The notes under the pieces were generated by a model. The model ran no database searches. It saw nothing but the letters and a program-made list of their open reading frames with translations, and was not told the DNA's origin. A stretch of DNA of 64,000 bases from contig JAYKAV010002795.1 in assembly GCA_035582835.1 (NCBI GenBank), positions 551,188-615,187 of the forward strand, read 5' to 3'. A program made the position numbers and the translations under genes. This DNA comes from Phoebastria nigripes (Eukaryota; Chordata; Aves; Procellariiformes; Diomedeidae). Below are positions 60,501-64,000 of this stretch, in pieces; the first letter of the stretch is position 1; the number at the start of each line of letters is the position of its first letter.

Positions 60501-63232
60501 TTCTCTCCGTTCAGTGCTAACAGCGTAGCGATGGCAGCTAGCACTCTGATGGTAGACGCAGTTATTATGGTATAAAATGCCTGTGCTACATCAGTTTATG
60601 CTAGTTTGGAAAGCAGGTGTTTTTATACAACTACAACTGCACCTATGGAGAGCTGTGCTGTCCCTTCTGCTGCTGCTCACCCCAGTACACATCAGGAAAG
60701 CATCCTTATCTTCCTCTTTCAAAATCTTCTCTTAAAACTGTCCTTTTTTGCCATAAATGCTTGTAAGGGGGGAAGCTCTGTGAGGCTGCTACTGCTATAC
60801 TAATGCTGCTCCCTTCCCAGTCACGTATATAGTCCCACTGTTTCTTTGTACCCTCTCTGAATTCATCCCTCGTCTTCAGCTGTCGGCTCAGGAGCGAAGA
60901 CCTCCGTCTTGTTCTTGTTTATCGGGGGAGGCTTGTTCTGGTCATTGAGCAGAGCTCTGGAGTACAATGAAGTCATACGCTGGAAAGATTTTGCTGGTTT
61001 AAGCATACTGCATGGATCAATTAGTAATCTTCTGACTGCATGGACCTAACCGTAGCCCGTGACAATGTAACATCCCTTTTGGCTAAATCCTGCTTTTTGT
61101 TTACTTTGCATTTTTTTGTTGGTTCTGGTTGCAAACAGAATATTGTCACTGACTGATGTCATTCTAGTTCTCCCAGTGAGCCCTTACTGTGAGGCCTGTG
61201 TTCATATAGCGCTTTTCTTGTCTAAACCTCAGCATTTCACAAATATCACTCACCTCCTTTTTATAGATGAGGCAGCTGAACCANGCAGCGGTTCAGTGGC
61301 TTTCCCCAAAAATTCATTGAAGCCTGTCCTTGGCCTAACCTTGCCTTTCCTTGTTACACTACTCTGTGCGTTAAATAAAACAAATCCCTCTTTTGGGGAC
61401 AAGTGATTGGAATTGCTGGAGCTGCTGCTGGACTCCTCCTACTCACACCATTGGTTACCTGCAGGGATTTTTCTTACTCTTCACAGAAAGAAGGTAGCAG
61501 TATGTGTCTAGGTTGTTAGAAGTGCAAGGATTTAATTATTTCACTGTGGTTCCATAAAAGGATAAATCCCTAGTGAAGTCATTATCTACTTAGAAACCTC
61601 AGGATAAGTTATTAACAAACGAAAAAAATTTGGTGTCAAAACCCAAATGTCATTTTAAGAAATGGGCAGCAGAACTTCAATGTTAACAGGTAAATCAGCT
61701 GTTTGTTTCCTTAGGTAGGTAGAAAAGAAAGAGTATTAAACTGATCAGTCACTTTGGGTTTTCAGAATTTCTATTTGATGTGGTTTTAAGTACATAGTTA
61801 AATAAACATATTTAGCCACTTTTAACCAGAAGAGAATGCAATTTGGAGTAAAATGGATTTTCATTAGCAAGAGTCTTGCTGATTTCAAAGTTTCATTGTG
61901 AAACTTCCCTTGCTTCAGGAAAAACAGCGTCTGATCNTGGCTGCGCGCAGCACGGGAGGAGAAGCTGGTGTCGCATCACCGCATCAGACGCCGTGCTGGC
62001 CTGAGCCACCTCCTTGGTGGCTCTTCAGCAGCTCCTGCTCTCTCAATCCTCAGATTGAATTCCCAAAAACAGCCAGCTCGCTGCACTCTGTGCGTTGACA
62101 GCACCACTAGTGACCTTGTGAGAAGGCTCGTGGGAGGAGGGTGGGGGATATTTTTGGGTGAGACTTCTCCCTTTAGCTCGGTGCATTTGTCCCCAGCGAC
62201 AGCTGCCTGCTTGCAGAGGGGACAGAGCCTGTGACAGTGGGACGGTGCCTTTTGGGGACTGCAGATGTAGGGAGCAGTGGCGTGTGGCGTCTGTCAGCTG
62301 GGACTTCACTGCCCTGTCTGCGGGGACTGACTGATGCTCTGACTCTTCTCCTTGCCAGATGAGATCCAAGCCATCGCCAGCATGATGGAGAAGCAGGCCA
62401 AGATTGTGGTGAAGCCAAAGGAGGTCTCGCAGGAAGAGAAGCAAAGGAAAGCTGCCCTCCTGGCCCAGTATGCCAATGTGACGGACGAGGAGGAATATCC
62501 TTTTGCTGACTCAGTCGGGACTCAGTGCTTTGAAGGACAATGTTTATTAAAAATCTCCTAAAACAACGCCTTTCCAGCTTTGCAGTGTCTAGTGGAGAGA
62601 AGCAGGGAAACTTTTCAATCTTCCTTCTCCACGATAAAATAACTTCCGTGGAAAAAAGCATGGAAGCTCCTAGTTTGTGGAGTACCAGGAGCAGACGCTC
62701 CTTTGAGGATGTTTTTCTGCCATTTCCACACTCTCCACCAACACGTGCTTGGCTGGGTAAGGTTTGCCCAGTCCAGGTGTGTTGCAGAAGAGTAGTGAAT
62801 CAGCTCCCGGTAACTCTGTGCACAGTAGTTAATGTATTGAATTTATCTCTTGCTTTCTGTTGAGAAATCTCTTGAAAAGATCCTTTTTAGAGAGAGTATG
62901 TGTAGAGTGGGAGAGTTTAAAGTTAACTCTTTGTAGTGCTGAAGAACAAGTTCTTCCTTGAAGAGCAAAGTTGAATAGGAGGGAATCGTACCTGGCACTC
63001 GAGCAGCAGGAGGGAGCCGAACAGGGGTTTTTGTGCTCGCCTGGTCTTTGCATGAGTGTTTAGCTTCTTCCTCGTGCCTTGATAAAATTGTTATTTGACA
63101 TGTTTTGAGTTAAGTGTGTCTGTATAGAGGCACAAGTTCATTACTGATGTCCATATTTCCTTAATTCTCTCACTGGCGAGGATGAACAGGATGGATCAAT
63201 CGCGACAGCAGTAAATATTGGATCAGAAAAAT
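54540..63232 (+). CDS. CCDC43: CCDC43 (coiled-coil domain containing 43), exons 1-4, 3'-truncated by the window
   Basis: Four exons join in frame: 54540-54716, 60094-60181, 62359-62494 and 63174-63232, giving the first 153 codons of a protein I recall as about 224 aa in human. Exon 1 has [25 protein letters not shown]; exon 2 [19 protein letters not shown]; exon 3 [16 protein letters not shown] and [20 protein letters not shown]; exon 4 [18 protein letters not shown]. All align without length change to the human blocks. The last coding part (charged coiled coil) lies past 64000. Function is poorly known; an N-terminal helical fold and a C-terminal Lys/Glu-rich coil are family features. Introns 3 and 4 have U12-type donors. 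Transcription is probably driven from the shared promoter with DBF4B. The first quoted block is over two segments: [16 protein letters not shown], then DRAVYGAYI. Confidence 0.95.
54717..60093 (+). other. CCDC43: CCDC43 intron 1
   Basis: Donor CTG/GTGAGG at 54716/54717; acceptor ttttcccttactag ending 60093. The intron begins in CpG-rich promoter sequence, then becomes AT-rich. It holds a (GTTT)n tract near 56615-56635. No other gene is recognisable inside on either strand. Confidence 0.85.
56615..56635. repeat. (GTTT)n microsatellite
   Basis: About five perfect gttt units in CCDC43 intron 1. Confidence 0.8.
60182..62358 (+). other. CCDC43: CCDC43 intron 2
   Basis: Donor GAAG/GTAGTG and acceptor cttctccttgccag. 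Ordinary U2-type signals. No gene or recognisable repeat inside. Confidence 0.88.
62495..62503 (+). other. CCDC43: U12-type AT-AC 5' splice site, CCDC43 intron 3
   Basis: ATATCCTTT, a perfect U12-type donor, directly follows ...GACGAGGAGGA. With the AC acceptor at 63172-63173 it defines a 679-base AT-AC intron that restores frame and exactly reproduces the human spacing TDEED(x19)K. Confidence 0.93.
63157..63173 (+). other. CCDC43: U12-type branch site and AC 3' splice site, CCDC43 intron 3
   Basis: TTCCTTAAT (63157-63165) matches the minor-spliceosome branch consensus and lies about 10 bases from the terminal AC (63172-63173). There is no long pyrimidine tract, as expected for this class. 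Confidence 0.93.
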
Positions 63233-63241
63233 GTATCCTTT
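63233..63241 (+). other. CCDC43: U12-type GT 5' splice site, CCDC43 intron 4
   Basis: GTATCCTTT follows ...GAAAAAT. It is a perfect U12-type donor of the GT-AG subclass. The split codon begins with T, compatible with the leucine found here in human. The acceptor is not in the window. Confidence 0.88.
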
Positions 63242-64000
63242 GAATTCTCAGTGACCCAGGCTTTTTGGAAGGAAGGCAGCTTCCATGGTGAGTTTCCCAT
63301 CCTTCCTTATCCGTGTTGACACTCCCTGTTTCTTTAGGGCCACCTTTTAAGTTTGGTGATTCATTTTTCTTTTCATGTAGCCTGACCTTGCTTGCAATGA
63401 AAGTGAGAGGTCCATCTGCTCCCTGCCCTGTGTGCACACCTGAGACTGATCCTGTCCTCTATTCTCTTTTCTGTCCTCTGTTCCTTCCTTCCCTCTTCCA
63501 CCCTCTCTGAAGCTTCACAGAACATGCTATTAGTAAGGATAATTCTCCCAGAACATCAGCTTAATGTTAACTGGTGTCCAGAGAGGTAAATCATGTCAGG
63601 AATTATTAAAAGTGCAACAGAAACAAAACTGCCGTGAAACTCATGAGGCCATGGTGCAGCTGAACTTTAATGGTGAACAAGGACCAATTATCCCACATTT
63701 TTCTCAACACAATAATTTGGGACATTCCTTGAGCTCACCAGCTGGCAGGTTTAAGATGGAAGCAGATTTTTATCACATAATTAAAAAGTGAAACCTAAAT
63801 TATTCTTGTCCCTACATTACTGATGATTAGGAGGAAGAGACAGTGGAGGAGACACCCACTCGCTCTTTCTGATGCTCTTCCCAAAGTCGCTGCAGGAGAG
63901 AGGACACGAGACCGTGGTGGTCCTTGGCATGAGCTGCTCCATCCGTTCCCACGACTGCAGCCTTCCTCCGTGGCCGGCGGATGGGCAGAGCTGCCCCAGC
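63242..64000 (+). other. CCDC43: CCDC43 intron 4 (incomplete)
   Basis: No exon matching the expected C-terminal coiled coil was found before the window end. TTCCTTGAG at about 63726 with a following cag resembles a branch site, but the sequence after it does not encode the expected residues. Confidence 0.7.

Noticed and set aside
63726..63745. TTCCTTGAG...cag as acceptor of CCDC43 exon 5
   Set aside because: The branch motif has a mismatch at its last base, and the following sequence does not encode the leucine-rich LLF-type start of the expected exon.

Overview
The window looks like bird nuclear DNA, most likely from a gene-dense GC-rich microchromosome. The evidence is two chicken-repeat-1 (CR1) LINE copies, short vertebrate-type introns, CpG-rich promoters and four recognisable vertebrate genes. 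Their order, GJC1 > < ADAM11 < DBF4B > CCDC43, matches the block I know from human 17q21.31. The assembly is a draft: isolated ambiguous bases are scattered throughout and one 986-base gap lies at 36332-37317.

Layout. 1-7313 is AT-rich and gene-free apart from two abutting CR1 copies (1401-2862). GJC1 (connexin 45) has one coding exon (7542-8723, +), a likely noncoding exon at 7314-7389 and a long AT-rich 3' region to about 11.9 kb. About 11.9-21.5 kb is intergenic with no recognisable gene. From about 21.5 kb to 39 kb the sequence becomes very GC-rich and minisatellite-dense. It holds ADAM11 (25331-36165, -), reconstructed as 27 frame-consistent exons giving 763 aa, with a 3' UTR down to a poly(A) signal near 23255. 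37.3-41.1 kb is intergenic with a minisatellite and an old CR1 relic. DBF4B (41717-54205, -) is reconstructed as 11 frame-consistent exons giving 787 aa. It shares a 334-bp CpG-rich promoter interval with CCDC43 (54540 onward, +), whose first four exons (153 codons) lie in the window; the gene runs off the right edge.

How the genes relate. GJC1 and ADAM11 are convergent; DBF4B and CCDC43 are head to head. GJC1 makes a gap-junction channel subunit. ADAM11 is a catalytically dead ADAM, with all three zinc-binding histidines replaced, expected to act as a cell-surface adhesion or LGI-type ligand receptor. DBF4B is a regulatory subunit of CDC7 kinase. CCDC43 is a poorly characterised coiled-coil protein. 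These functions come from family knowledge; I see no shared pathway.

The most notable signal is splicing. CCDC43 has two consecutive introns with U12-type (minor spliceosome) donors. The first is an AT-AC intron with a perfect donor and a perfect branch-site motif. The head-to-head partner DBF4B has a third U12-like intron. I found no sign of a novel defence, mobile or biosynthetic system.
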